Shown: positions 9,463 to 18,331, numbered from the stretch's first letter. The stretch is DNA of 64,000 bases from AWTP1-13 sp963775835 (GCA_963775835.1 CAVZKV010000020.1:417080-481079); one strand, 5' to 3'. A program made the numbers and translations. The notes: generated from the sequence alone by a model not told the origin.

Positions 9463-10122
9463 ATGCGCGACTTCCGCGATGCCAAAGCTATGGCAGGTAC
9501 ACTGCGTGCGGCGCTCGCCGCCAAGGGTCTCAAGATCACCGTCAGCGAAAGCCTCGAACTGATCGCCAAGGCGTTTGGCGTTGCCGATTGGAACACGCTG
9601 AGCGCCGCGGTTCGCGCGAAGGCGCCTGCTCCGCACAATGAATTCTCCCCGTCGCCGCCTCCAGCCGCCGAAAGAGTTCTAGCACCAGGGCCGCGCTTTT
9701 CGCGCGAGATTGAGTCGACGCTGCACCGCGCTCTCGCCGGCGCCAATCATCTAGAGCACGATTACGCGACCCTGGAGCATCTCCTGCTCGCCCTGATAGA
9801 CGACCAGGACGCTTCGGCAGTGATGAAGGCCTGCAACGTCGATCTTGGCGCGCTAAAAAAGAATCTCGCCAACTACATCGACAACGAGCTTACGGGACTG
9901 GCGAAATCCGACGGCAACGACGCCAGACCGACCTCTGCCTTTCAGCGCGTCGTTCAGCGTGCCGAGACTCACATCCGGTGGTCCGGCCGCGAGGAGGTTA
10001 CCGGAGCCAATGTGCTGCTTGCCATATTCGCCGAAACAGAAAGCGCCGCCGTAAGGCTCCTTGGCGAGCAGGACATGACCCGTCAAGACGCGGTGAACTT
10101 CGGCACCGGCAAGGCGAGCTGA
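9463..10122 (+). CDS. Glyoxalase-related N-domain fused to ClpA-type N-domain
   Basis: A 219-residue protein. Residues 1 to 50 (MRDFRDAKAMAGTLRAAL, then FGVADWNTLSAAV) are the same domain as in the 6045 gene. From about residue 79 to the end is a double-repeat Clp N-domain closest to ClpA: FSREIESTLHRALAGA, YATLEHLLLALI, then AFQRVVQRAETHI and REEVTGANVLLAIFAE. There is no ATPase module. ClpA's N-domain binds ClpS and substrates, so the protein may be a ClpAP adaptor or competitor; that is inference. The frame is open well upstream (to 9139), but the ATG at 9463 matches the paralogue's start and follows the leader. Confidence 0.8.
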   Translation: MRDFRDAKAMAGTLRAALAAKGLKITVSESLELIAKAFGVADWNTLSAAVRAKAPAPHNEFSPSPPPAAERVLAPGPRFSREIESTLHRALAGANHLEHDYATLEHLLLALIDDQDASAVMKACNVDLGALKKNLANYIDNELTGLAKSDGNDARPTSAFQRVVQRAETHIRWSGREEVTGANVLLAIFAETESAAVRLLGEQDMTRQDAVNFGTGKAS

Positions 10123-10258
10123 GACACCGTCGCCCGCCGACCTCGCCCGCGGCATTCTCCAATCACGCCTGAGGAGGCAGATGAGAGGGGAAGCGTGGCG
10201 TCGATCCGGGTGACGTGCGCCACACTTTCCGCCATGGCCCGGACCGGAACAAGAGCCT

Positions 10259-11451
10259 CTATTGCTCCGCTGCCAGAGGCCCAATGCCCATACCGGCAAA
10301 ATTGTCGGCCTCCGGCCATGAGAATATGTGCTCGTGAGCCCTACCAAGTTCCTGATCGAGTGCCGATGTCGTCTCAGGATTGGTTCCCGCGCTGAGGCCG
10401 TCGTAGGACGCGAACCATGCGATGCCGTCTCCCGTGAGGGAGAACGAGGTCCCCCGTGCCTCGTCGATAGGGCCGCCCGCAGCATCGCTCTGGTTCCAAT
10501 TGTGCCCGCCAGAATGAAGAAGGGTCGGGTGCTTGCCGTCGATCGGCCGGATGATCACGCCCAACGTGTAGGCAACGGTTCGCTCAGGGTTCATCCATTT
10601 ACTATCGGGCGTGTGAAGGAACTCGGCAACTTCGTCGGTGAAAAGCTTTGACGGCTTCGCCCGCAGGAGGCGCGCGAACGCGAGATACTCCGAATCCGAG
10701 AGTGCCCATCCCGACGCGGCCTGAATGATGCCACCCCAGTCGCGATCGAGGCGGGACTTTTAATACCGGCCGCGGCGAGAATGCGTTCAGTGCAGGCGAC
10801 TTCGTAGCTTTGACCCGTGAGCGCCTCGATGATCTGTCCGAGCAAGAGGTAGCCCATGTTCGTGTATTCGAATTCGCTGCCGGGCGTCCGTACCAGAGAT
10901 GCCCTTAGGATTTGCGGTAGCAGCATTTCTATGCGTGCCTCACATAGCGGCAGCAGCATTTCTATGCGTGCCTCACATAGCGGATGCTCCCTAAGGAGCT
11001 GAACCAGCCCCGGAGCGAACATATTGTCGTCGACGGCTCGCGGTATTCCGCCGCGATGACTGAGGAGCTGCCCCACGGTGACCTGTGCTAACCGTTTATC
11101 GGCGCGCTTGCCGAACCTTTCGAACGCTCGCGCCAGGTGCGGGCCAATAGGATGATCCAGCCGCAGTCGACCGTCTTTGATGAGACTGGCAACGCAGAGA
11201 GCGGTGATCGCTTTGGACAAACTCCACACGGGGACGCGCTCATTGACGCCGCGCCCACCGTAGCCGGCAGCAAAGACCAAGCGATTGTCGAACGTGACCG
11301 CGAGACTGCCGCGAGGCACGGCGTGCGCCGCCATCCAGCGCTGCATCGCCGTATCAAAAAACTCTGCCGTTGTAGGTGCAGTCTTTCCCTCTTTGCAACG
11401 TTGAAAGCCGAGCGGCGCATGTCTGGACCCTTTCCGGACGGTAGGGGCCAA
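10259..11451 (-). pseudogene. Serine hydrolase (beta-lactamase fold), frameshifted
   Basis: A second beta-lactamase-fold serine hydrolase. SxxK is present in VWSLSKAITAL, the YxN motif in YTNMGYLLLGQ, and the third motif in the downstream frame as LLHSGGHNWN. The frame breaks near 10740 to 10760, after AAAGIKSPASIA; the continuation that ends at 10259 lies in another frame (VAYTLGVIIRPIDGKH). A 33-base tandem duplication (10915-10980) adds eleven residues (LCEARIEMLLP twice). All three catalytic motifs survive, so the gene was active until recently. The start at 11451 is uncertain. Confidence 0.75.
10915..10980. repeat. 33-bp tandem duplication inside a pseudogene
   Basis: Two adjacent 33-base units (10915-10947 and 10948-10980) differ at one base. 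The unit length is a multiple of three, so the duplication itself keeps frame and repeats LCEARIEMLLP in the serine hydrolase. It probably arose by slippage. Confidence 0.9.
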
Positions 11452-11484
11452 GACGAACGTGCACAGCTCACGTCATGTATGCGC

Positions 11485-11715
11485 TCAACTATCGGAGCCC
11501 GGACGTGTCAGGAAAGTAGTGAGCAGCAAGAGTGCTATCCCAATATCAATTGAAACACGGGCAACGTTAAAGATCCAAATGAACCCGAGCTTCGACGCGT
11601 TGAATAAGTCGATAACCGCGCCAAATCGAATACGGTCGAGGGCGTTTCCGACGGCTCCAGCGATGATGAAGGCGAACCCAACCGTGCGTAGGCGCGCGGT
11701 TGCGTGCCGAACCAC
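11485..11715 (-). pseudogene. lspA: Signal peptidase II, C-terminal fragment
   Basis: The last 76 residues of a prolipoprotein signal peptidase. RLRTVGFAFIIAGAVGNALD, then RIRFGAVIDLF and FIWIFNVARVSIDIGIALLL are the typical transmembrane segments 3 and 4. The first catalytic aspartate survives (GNALDR) but the second, in the invariant FNxAD, is replaced by arginine (FNVARVS). The N-terminal half is missing or unreadable upstream. A functional lspA must therefore exist elsewhere in the genome. Some accessory islands carry an extra lspA, usually near metal resistance genes; a merR remnant lies 20 kb away, but no link is shown. Confidence 0.75.
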
Positions 11716-12015
11716 AGCTCGAACTAGGGATGGACACCACAGCGAGGTTCAGCGCCGTGAGCCCCCAGCATGTAAGCTCTCCATCGATCACACGGGGGTT
11801 TGAGCTACGGCTCACGAGTGAACCTTGTGATGACCATGGGCTGGTATGCTTCAGTGCTGGAGGGGATTGCCAGAATTTGTGCTCTGGTCATACGCAGCTG
11901 GGGGTTCATTCTGCTGCGCGATGGCGGCCGGCGCTGCGCGTCGCCTTCATCCAAGTCTTTCTCGCGGGCCGCAGCGGCGCGCTCGACGAAACAAAGAAGA
12001 GGAAGGGGAAGGGAA

Positions 12016-12282
12016 ATGAACGATCTCGAGAGCGCCGCCGCAGTGGGTGAAAGACTGCAGCGCATTCGGCTCGGAAGTGGCGTAAACCAAACCCAATTTG
12101 CCCAGACGTTAGGGCTTCAGCAAAACACGTACTCGAGTTCCGAAAACGGCTCACGCAAGTGTTCTGTAGAGGCCGCCGCTGAAATCGTGCGGCAGTATCG
12201 CGTAACGCTGGATTACATATTCATGGGGAAAGAGGCAGGCCTAACGATGGTCCGCGCTCGCGAATTGTCAGAGTGCGGGTGA
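12016..12282 (+). CDS. XRE-family helix-turn-helix regulator
   Basis: An 88-residue DNA-binding protein of the Cro/C1 (XRE) type. VGERLQRIRLG opens the domain; QTQFAQTLGLQQNTYSSSEN is the helix-turn-helix and YRVTLDYIFMGKEAG the closing helices. There is no second domain, so it is a minimal repressor-like protein of phage or toxin-antitoxin type. A longer frame begins upstream, but the ATG at 12016 has GGAAGGGGAAGGG just before it and gives the normal domain length. No partner gene is adjacent: the lspA fragment is upstream and empty sequence is downstream. Confidence 0.85.
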   Translation: MNDLESAAAVGERLQRIRLGSGVNQTQFAQTLGLQQNTYSSSENGSRKCSVEAAAEIVRQYRVTLDYIFMGKEAGLTMVRARELSECG

Positions 12283-12955
12283 GGGTGCCCGGGCGCCACA
12301 AGTGAGGTGCGGTTATGAGATAGCGCTAGGGCTATCAAGGCTGCGCCCCAGGAGCTTCCAACCTCTACCCCTGATGTTCGCCACGTGGTCACCCGAGCGG
12401 AGGGAGGATAGCACTAATCCAGCTAGCTTAGCTAGCTCAGAACCCGAACCCTGATTCGTCCACTGCTCACCAGTAGAGAGTAGTGCGAATTTGGAGCAGT
12501 GCTGATCCGGGCGCGTCTAAGTCGCCTCTGCAAAGATGTAATAGCCGGGAGATTTCAGCCGGCGGACCAGGTCGTTAAGATCGGCGTTGCCCACCGGGGG
12601 CCGAGAGTTCTTGATATCGAGCGCCTTTACGAAGGCCCAATGGCTGGATGGCGGGCAGGGGAGGTTCCGACCGGTCACGTCAGTTGTGAGCGCAAGGTGG
12701 TCAGCATTGCGTCTCTGCTGAAACAAATAGACCAGCATCGCATGCCTCAGGTTGTTAGGGGACTGTCCTAAACGTACGCTTCCGCGTGCGGTGCGTCAGC
12801 AATACGATAGTTTGATGCATTACCCATTCTCGAGCGAAAAATGGCTGAATTCGAGCAGGCCTGATCGAGCTTGAGCGGAGGGATGACGACCTATTAGTGG
12901 CCGGGCTGGGACGATCGCCAATTCCATCGGTTTTTTGGGTTGCGTGCCCCCTAGG
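12283..12955. other. Intergenic region with gene-family debris
   Basis: No intact gene. Bases 12341 to 12395 repeat a roughly 50-base sequence found again near 29229 to 29280 (both encode LPTS-PDVRH). Bases about 12805 to 12863 read ILERKMAEFEQA before a stop, a remnant of the small coiled-coil family seen better at 13154, 36543 and 59970. Confidence 0.45.
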
Positions 12956-13027
12956 CTACGCCAGGGTCAGGGCGATCGTGAAGATGACGACGATGGCGAT
13001 CAGTGCAGCATTGCTAGTGTTGTTCAT
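12956..13027 (-). CDS. Possible 23-residue membrane peptide
   Basis: A very short frame starting at ATG 13027 encodes MNNTSNAALIAIVVIFTIA plus LTLA, a single hydrophobic span with a polar head. It is too short to identify by similarity, and no strong Shine-Dalgarno is visible. It is listed because the frame is purely hydrophobic and bounded by start and stop, as in other small stress-induced membrane peptides. Confidence 0.3.
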   Translation of the reverse strand: MNNTSNAALIAIVVIFTIALTLA

Positions 13028-13153
13028 CCGGGTGCTAACCTTGCCAGCGAGTTCACACTGCCAACGCGCATCCATTCCTTTCGATCCCGTTGACATACGT
13101 ACTTACGCAGCTTGGAGGGTCGGCGGATAAGCGCTGCTCCATTCCGAATGCCA

Positions 13154-13273
13154 GGGTGCTCGAGTGGCTGCGATCGCCAGGGTTGCGCCAGAACATGCGA
13201 GCTGCGAAAGCACGTGGCGATCCTCGAGCGGGAAATTGCTGAATTGGAGCGGGAGGGATTAGATCGCCCCTAG
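13154..13273 (+). pseudogene. Remnant of small coiled-coil family
   Basis: RVLEWLRSPGLRQN is followed, after a frame change, by ELRKHVAILEREIAELE. The same two blocks occur at 36543 to 36725, with a related intact form at 59970 to 60176. This copy lacks its N terminus and is frameshifted. It overlaps the start of the opposite-strand small membrane gene only at its last bases. Confidence 0.5.
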
Positions 13274-13423
13274 CATGTTGAGGATCAACACCACCACGCC
13301 CAGCAAGATCATCAGCGCCCCCCAGATCCTTCTGCTGCCCCCGACAAACCACAACGAAACCCCGGCGATGATCAGCGCTACACCTGCAGTCACATCCCAG
13401 ATGTCAGCGATCACCTCATCCAT
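13259..13423 (-). CDS. Two-TM small membrane protein, 54 residues
   Basis: From ATG 13423 the minus strand encodes 54 residues with two hydrophobic helices, VTAGVALIIAGVSLWFVG and WGALMILLGVVVLILNML, joined by GSRR. GAGAGTGAG lies about 10 bases upstream of the ATG, and a GTG at 13438 is an alternative start. Hydropathy and clean boundaries support a real gene, but the family is not recognised. It is probably an inner-membrane protein with both ends on the same side. Confidence 0.5.
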   Translation of the reverse strand: MDEVIADIWDVTAGVALIIAGVSLWFVGGSRRIWGALMILLGVVVLILNMLGAI

Positions 13424-13813
13424 CAGCGCAGGGCTCACTCTCGGGCGGTGCGCGCCTCATAACTAGGGCAAAAATCGGGCTTGTTGAACGCGCCTTGCTC
13501 AAGGCCGCGAATAACGACCATAGTCAGCCACCGTCAACGAGCATATAGCATCTGGTCAGATATTCTCTTCCGTCGGAAAGTTATAAGCTTCGTAGTCGGG
13601 GCGCCGCTGAATGATCGTACGCCAGCTGCCAACATAAAACCTGGAGTAGACCCAGGTGCAACGCAAATGTGGATCGGGTAGCCGGAGCAACACTGTCGAC
13701 ATTGTCATTGTACGCTATGGTACACAGCACACGGAACTTCTTGATTATTTGCGGCAAGTTCTGCAAAATTTGTTCATGGGGTCCGGTGAAGCCATCCGCT
13801 TACTGAGGATCAA

Positions 13814-14017
13814 ATGACTGCCAAGGTAACCATCTCGAGACTGCGCGAACATATTGGTTCACTGGTTACAGCCGGCGTTCCGGTTGACGTGGTGGCGTGG
13901 CGCCACCCGGGAGAAACCGAGGACGAGGCCATCGAGCGCTACATGCGGCAGCATCCCGAGATGAACACGCCAAGGGCGACCGTGGCATTTCATGTTGTGA
14001 GCTGGGAGCGTACTTGA
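13814..14017 (+). CDS. Hypothetical 67-residue protein
   Basis: A small soluble protein: MTAKVTISRLREHIGSL, then VPVDVVAWRHPGETEDEAIE and RYMRQHPEMN. The composition is normal for a folded protein and the frame is clean, but no family is recognised. It is isolated, with more than 200 empty bases on each side. No clear Shine-Dalgarno lies upstream of 13814. Confidence 0.5.
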   Translation: MTAKVTISRLREHIGSLVTAGVPVDVVAWRHPGETEDEAIERYMRQHPEMNTPRATVAFHVVSWERT

Positions 14018-14148
14018 GAGTGACCCGCCCTGGCTCGCCACGCTGAATTACCAGCATAGGAGCAGCATTGCGGGTCGCCTTCGGCCATGATCACCCACCC
14101 TTGCGCCAATGTCCGATTATGTCTGCGCCGATGCTTTTGACCGCCCCT

Positions 14149-14265
14149 CTATCTCGGCGCCGGAGGGGCGAACGGGAGGTCGCCCGGATAAATGTATAAC
14201 CACCCTGCTAGCAGCGTCATCGCCACTATGGCCGTGGCGATGACAAACATTCGTTTCGTGTCCAT
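14149..14265 (-). CDS. Possible 38-residue single-TM protein
   Basis: From ATG 14265 the minus strand encodes MDTKRMFVIATAIVAMTLLA, then GWLYIYPGDLPFAPPAPR: one basic-headed transmembrane helix and a proline-rich tail. The layout is like many small alphaproteobacterial membrane proteins or uncleaved signal anchors. The Shine-Dalgarno is weak. Unidentified family. Confidence 0.4.
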   Translation of the reverse strand: MDTKRMFVIATAIVAMTLLAGWLYIYPGDLPFAPPAPR

Positions 14266-14624
14266 GTGGCGTACCGTGAGTCCGCGGTTAGTATTCAATC
14301 ATCGATGCACGGGTCCGGTTCCGCGTCCGCGCGACCAGGCGGCAAGCTCAACCGCGACCGGTACTTTGCTTTAGTCGTGTTTTTCCACCTTTTGAGAACT
14401 AAGAAGGCCTCGGCACCCCGCGATTACCGACCATCGGGCCGAGCCTTTCGGTCCTACCCAGCACGCAAGATGGGGCCAGCGGTGCGGTAGGGGAATATTG
14501 GCGGCGCGCGATCGACAGGATGCCGGCTCTAAATGGATCACATTTCCTCGACGTCCAGGCGACAAGAGCCTGGTGCGCGTTCCATTTCAAGCGGGTCGCA
14601 CATGAGAAACCTGCAGGAAACCCG

Positions 14625-15596
14625 ATGCGCCTGTTGATGCTCGCAGTTGCCGCGTTACTCGCGCTCATGTCCGGGTCGGCGGGAGCGCTCGAGTTGGCCT
14701 ACTACGAAGTACCGAAGGGCGATTTTCCGCACGACGTAGCAGCTGGACACTCCGGTGAAGTTTGGTACGCGGGTCAGAATGCCGGGATTGCGGGGCAACT
14801 CGACCCGGCAAGCGGTCGGATCGAACGCATCCCGCTGGGCAAGAATTCCGCACCGCAGGGGGTCATCGTCGGACCCGACGGAGCAGCGTGGTTCACCGAC
14901 GGCGGTCAGAACGCCATCGTACGGGTTGACCCGGCGACGAAAGCGGTAAAGGCATGGCCGCTACCGCCCGAGCGCATGCCAACCGTCTACCTCAACACCG
15001 CGGCTTTCGACGGGAGTGGACGGATCTGGTTCACCGGCCAGATCGGCGTCTACGGCAGGCTCGACCCGAAGTCGGGCGAGATGAAGGTGTGGGATGCGCC
15101 GAAAGGCTGGGGCCCTTACGGCATCACGGAGACACCAAAGGGCGACATCTGGTTCGTCTCGCTCGCCGGCAGCTACCTGGCCAATGTTGATACCGAGACG
15201 GGCGCAGTAACGGTATACGAGCCGCCCACCAAGGATCGGGGCACGCGCCGTGTGTGGTCGGATTCGAGAGGGCGGCTGTGGATCAGTGAATGGAATTCGG
15301 GCAACGTCAGCATGTTTGATCCGTCGGCGAAGGCGTGGAGAGAGTGGAAGCTCCCCGGCGATGAACCGCATGCGTATGCGGTCTGGGTCGACCCGGACGA
15401 CAAGGTGTGGGTCTCGGAATGGGAAGCTAACGCCGTTGTTCGCTTTGATCCGGTAACGGAAACCTTCGACAGTTTTCCGAGCGATCGCCCGAAAGCTAAG
15501 GTGCGTCAGATGCTTGGTCGCATGGGAGAGGTCTGGATTGCGGAGTCCGGAAGGGAGCGCATCCGTGTGATCCGGTATGGGCCGAAGGCGAAGTAG
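14625..15596 (+). CDS. Exported Vgb/streptogramin-lyase-like beta-propeller
   Basis: A 323-residue exported protein with the six- or seven-bladed propeller of virginiamycin B lyase relatives. The signal peptide is MRLLMLAVAALLALMSGSAG. Blades repeat the pattern GxxWFTD/GxIWFTGQ, each followed by a D-P-x-T/S-G-x-x-x-x-W/Y strand (RIWFTGQIGVYGRLDPKSGE, DIWFVSLAGS, LWISEWNSGN, VWVSEWEANAV). Environmental members are widespread, and real streptogramin lyase activity cannot be assumed. The ATG at 14625 was chosen over an earlier start because it begins the signal peptide and follows AGGAAA. Confidence 0.8.
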   Translation: MRLLMLAVAALLALMSGSAGALELAYYEVPKGDFPHDVAAGHSGEVWYAGQNAGIAGQLDPASGRIERIPLGKNSAPQGVIVGPDGAAWFTDGGQNAIVRVDPATKAVKAWPLPPERMPTVYLNTAAFDGSGRIWFTGQIGVYGRLDPKSGEMKVWDAPKGWGPYGITETPKGDIWFVSLAGSYLANVDTETGAVTVYEPPTKDRGTRRVWSDSRGRLWISEWNSGNVSMFDPSAKAWREWKLPGDEPHAYAVWVDPDDKVWVSEWEANAVVRFDPVTETFDSFPSDRPKAKVRQMLGRMGEVWIAESGRERIRVIRYGPKAK

Positions 15597-15672
15597 CTGG
15601 GCGCGTCCCGGCCGGAAGAAGGAGCATGTCGTTCGAAGATAAGGAAGCCGAGCTGGGAGGCTCCTGACGCGA

Positions 15673-15876
15673 ATGCAGCACGAACCGAAGGACTGGCACG
15701 AGCTCTATGAGCTGATCCGGCTCAAGCTCAACGAGTTGAAAGCGTACGGGATGCCACTCCCTGATGATCTGGTGGAGTTTAAGCGCGACCTTGAAGCGGA
15801 GCTCGAAGCGAGGCGCGATGCGCAGCGGAGCCGCGCGCGGATGGACAAGGTCATCAAACACCGGGCGAAGCGGTAG
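15673..15876 (+). CDS. Hypothetical 67-residue charged helical protein
   Basis: MQHEPKDWHELYELIRLKLN, then LKAYGMPLPDDLVEFKRDLE and a basic tail ending IKHRAKR. Strongly helical and charged, without a recognisable family. GGGAGG lies about 12 bases upstream of the ATG. A tiny preceding frame (15626-15667, MSFEDKEAELGGS) has a better-placed AAGGAG and could be a leader peptide. Confidence 0.55.
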   Translation: MQHEPKDWHELYELIRLKLNELKAYGMPLPDDLVEFKRDLEAELEARRDAQRSRARMDKVIKHRAKR

Positions 15877-16074
15877 TGCGCAGAGCCTTTACCCGGCGCT
15901 CGGCCAGTCCGTCAGCGGTAGGAGCGAAAGCTCTCGACGTCACCGGTGCGAGCCGGGTGGACACGCTGGGATTTGGCCCCCAAGCCAGCGGTCGCAGCAA
16001 TGCTAACAAAAAGCTAAGAAATGCTAGCCGTTCCCGTCCTACCGACAGAGCATTTTCGCCTTATATTCAGCAGC

Positions 16075-16422
16075 ATGGTCGCGGATGCTAAGAAGACCGA
16101 TTACGAGTGCCCAATCTGCCAGGGCCGCGGGCGAGTGCCTAGCCGGCTTCCGGGCCGCCAGCGGCTTTGCGAAGAATGCCACGGCACGGGCAAGGGTCAC
16201 GCCAATCCGGCGCGAGACGCTGCTGAAAAAGGCGAAGCAGCGAGTTTAGCTGCAGCAGCGGATCAGCGATTTCGCGGCGGGGCACATTTCTGGTCTACAA
16301 TCCCAGACCTCGATGCGGAACAGCTCGCCCGAGGTGATCTCCGGTCCGCCGCCATCAATCACCTGACGAGCTTTCATGGCACCTACCCAATTGGCCTCCT
16401 TATCCAACGGGCCGAAATTTAG
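16075..16422 (+). CDS. DnaJ-type zinc-finger motif protein
   Basis: Begins MVADAKKTDYECPICQGRG and contains two CxxCxGxG modules, CPICQGRG and CEECHGTG, as in the DnaJ cysteine-rich domain, separated by RVPSRLPGRQRL. Two modules instead of four suggest a single zinc site. There is no J-domain. The frame continues to 16422, but residues after about 60 are of unclear quality and overlap an opposite open frame. The ATG at 16075 was preferred to 16021 because it gives a compact protein. Possible RNA- or protein-binding zinc protein; function unknown. Confidence 0.5.
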   Translation: MVADAKKTDYECPICQGRGRVPSRLPGRQRLCEECHGTGKGHANPARDAAEKGEAASLAAAADQRFRGGAHFWSTIPDLDAEQLARGDLRSAAINHLTSFHGTYPIGLLIQRAEI

Positions 16423-16706
16423 GTGTGCAGTGAGCCCTGTCAATGGCGAGGCCTTCTCGGCTGACGCCGGCAAAGCAAGGCGGCGCAGTCCCTTGGCCAT
16501 CACAGATACTAGCTCTTCGAGGGTGAGCTGATTGAGCCGTTGAGCGACACAAAACAGCGTCACCTGATTGCAAAAAATCTGCTCGTCTGTACCCTATCGC
16601 ACCAACTGCGATATGGAAGTGTCGAGCGGAAAACAATAAAATTTTCCTCGTCCCAGACGCTAAGAACGCGCCCACTGATTTCGGACGCAGTCGCGAAGGA
16701 GGCCCA
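16423..16706. other. Intergenic, uncertain minus-strand frame
   Basis: A minus-strand frame (16246-16563) with LTLEELVSVMAKGLRRLALP could be a fragment of a gene but has no family. Otherwise empty. AAGGAGG at 16695-16701 belongs to the next gene. Confidence 0.3.
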
Positions 16707-16986
16707 ATGTCCCGGTTGACCAATAGCCTCGCGCGGACCGACGGGGCCATCCGCGAACTGACCGGACGGATCGAACTCTACCGCAATCGGATTGTGCGAA
16801 GATCCAGAGAATCCTGCGTTAGCCGAACAAGCGGCGCAACTCCTTCCCAGCGCGAATGCTGCTCTTGATGAGCTGGTGAAGTATCGCAAACGCCTCCTCC
16901 ATGCTGCTGAGGTGGAAGCCTACTTATCACCGCACGACGTCACTAATCCGGCGCGTCCTTCGCTAATCCCTCGCAACATCAAGTAG
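16707..16986 (+). pseudogene. Small helical protein, frameshifted
   Basis: ATG 16707 follows a near-perfect AAGGAGG and encodes MSRLTNSLARTDGAIRELTG, then RIELYRNRIV before losing sense; from about 16800 the next frame continues as ENPALAEQAAQLLPSANAAL, then DELVKYRKRLLHAAEVEAYL. The two halves fit one helical protein of about 85 residues split by an indel near 16790 to 16815. Family unknown. The intact Shine-Dalgarno suggests recent loss or an assembly error. Confidence 0.5.
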
Positions 16987-17446
16987 TCTCTCGGCCGACT
17001 GCAATCGCCGCCAAATTCTCCCGTCTAGCCGGCCTAGACGTACCGGTATCGTGTCCAGCTCACCTTTCTCGGCGTTAGCACTGTTGCGGCAAGATACGCT
17101 GCTGCTGCCGAGAGGCACGGTCTGCCCACCATCACGTTCGTGCGCGCTGCTGCGAAGGCCGTTGCGATGCAACATTGCCTATTGCTGAGCTCGCGGCGAG
17201 GGCGGATTCGAATCCGCGATCAGCACGTTGGCAAGGCTCCCGACTTCCCGCTGGCGTGGCGGTGGACAAAGGGAGTCGCCGGTATGCACTTTCGCACTGC
17301 GGATGCTGGAACTTTGCCGCTATTCCGGAGTTGCGCGTGCATTCGGCGCCCTGCGCGCCGGCAATCTGCGCGCCGGCAATCGGGCCGGCCAACGGCGATG
17401 ACAGGCACATGACAGGCGCAGAGCGCACATTGGAGGGCCGAACGCC
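16987..17446. other. Intergenic leader of the stress-protein gene
   Basis: No gene is supported in these 460 bases. It includes the putative EcfG-type promoter at 17308 and an isolated GATTCGAATC element at about 17208 that resembles a tRNA T-loop but has no surrounding tRNA. Confidence 0.4.
17308..17332 (+). promoter_or_regulatory. Putative EcfG-type promoter of the USP gene
   Basis: GGAAC (17308-17312), 16 bases, AGTT (17329-17332). One mismatch to GGAAC-N16/17-CGTT. It lies 115 bases upstream of the universal stress protein gene. Confidence 0.4.
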
Positions 17447-18331
17447 ATGGCTATCAAACAAATCTTGCTCCCCCTGCCAGGCTCCGTCGAGCACAGCGGC
17501 GAGATCGATATGGCTTTATCTGCGGCTAAGGCTGTGGAGGCTCATCTCGAGGCCCTGTTCATTGTTGAGCCACCTCCCCCGCCGATCCACCGAACGAGGA
17601 TAAGTGGGGAGATGGGCTACGGCCGGATGGCGGCCACGGCCGAAGAAGGGAACTGGGTCGCCGAAGACCGGGAGAGGCTTGCGCAGGACGCACGGGAGCG
17701 TTTCGCTCGGGCCTGTGCGGCCAACGGGCTTCCGCTCCGTGCCGCAAACGAAGAGATGGGCGCCCTGCCAGCAGCATCGTGGCGTCAGGCCGAGGGCACA
17801 TACGTGGAGGTCACCGCGGCGCGCGCTGGCGCCTTCGACCTCATAGTCGCCGCGAGCGCTGCCGTAACGGATTCGCTCAGCGCAATCGCGGAGCAATCGC
17901 TGCTGCAGCAGCGCCGCCCAGTGCTGTTGGCGCCGTCGCAATTCACGAGCGGCTGGGGCGGCGCTGCGATGATTGCGTGGGATGAGAGCCCAGAATGTTG
18001 GCATGCGGTGTCGGCCGCCATACCGCTTCTACACCTTGCCCAGTCGGTGCAGATTGTGAGCGTCGACCGGCACGCCGATCGACGCAACGCCTCGCAGACC
18101 GAAGCCGTAGCCTATCTGCACTGCCACGGCATTACGGCAACCCCGCGCGTGGTCGCCCCCCACTTGCGATCGGTTGGCGATACGCTGCTTGCAGTGGCGG
18201 CGGAAGGCGACGCGAGCCTGCTGGTCATGGGTGCCTATTCCCATAGCCGACTGCGGGAAATGCTCATGGGTGGGGTGACGCGCCACGTCCTCAAGAACGC
18301 GGTCGCGCGACCCGTGCTCTTGGCGCATTAG
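17447..18331 (+). CDS. Tandem universal stress protein (UspA family)
   Basis: A 294-residue protein with two Usp domains, residues about 1 to 150 and 160 to 294. The first begins MAIKQILLPLPGS and ends with FDLIVAASAAVTDSL. The second carries the better nucleotide-binding loop, LLVMGAYSHSRLREMLMGG, then VTRHVL and PVLLAH, fitting the ATP-binding G-x2-G-x9-G-S/T pattern only loosely. Tandem Usp proteins of this length are typical of alphaproteobacteria and respond to starvation and redox stress. The upstream EcfG-like promoter fits that. Cytoplasmic. Confidence 0.9.
   Translation: MAIKQILLPLPGSVEHSGEIDMALSAAKAVEAHLEALFIVEPPPPPIHRTRISGEMGYGRMAATAEEGNWVAEDRERLAQDARERFARACAANGLPLRAANEEMGALPAASWRQAEGTYVEVTAARAGAFDLIVAASAAVTDSLSAIAEQSLLQQRRPVLLAPSQFTSGWGGAAMIAWDESPECWHAVSAAIPLLHLAQSVQIVSVDRHADRRNASQTEAVAYLHCHGITATPRVVAPHLRSVGDTLLAVAAEGDASLLVMGAYSHSRLREMLMGGVTRHVLKNAVARPVLLAH

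Noticed and set aside
17205..17225. Possible tRNA T-arm (GATTCGAATC)
   Set aside because: No acceptor stem, anticodon arm or CCA context fits around it; the closing pair of the loop is also wrong.
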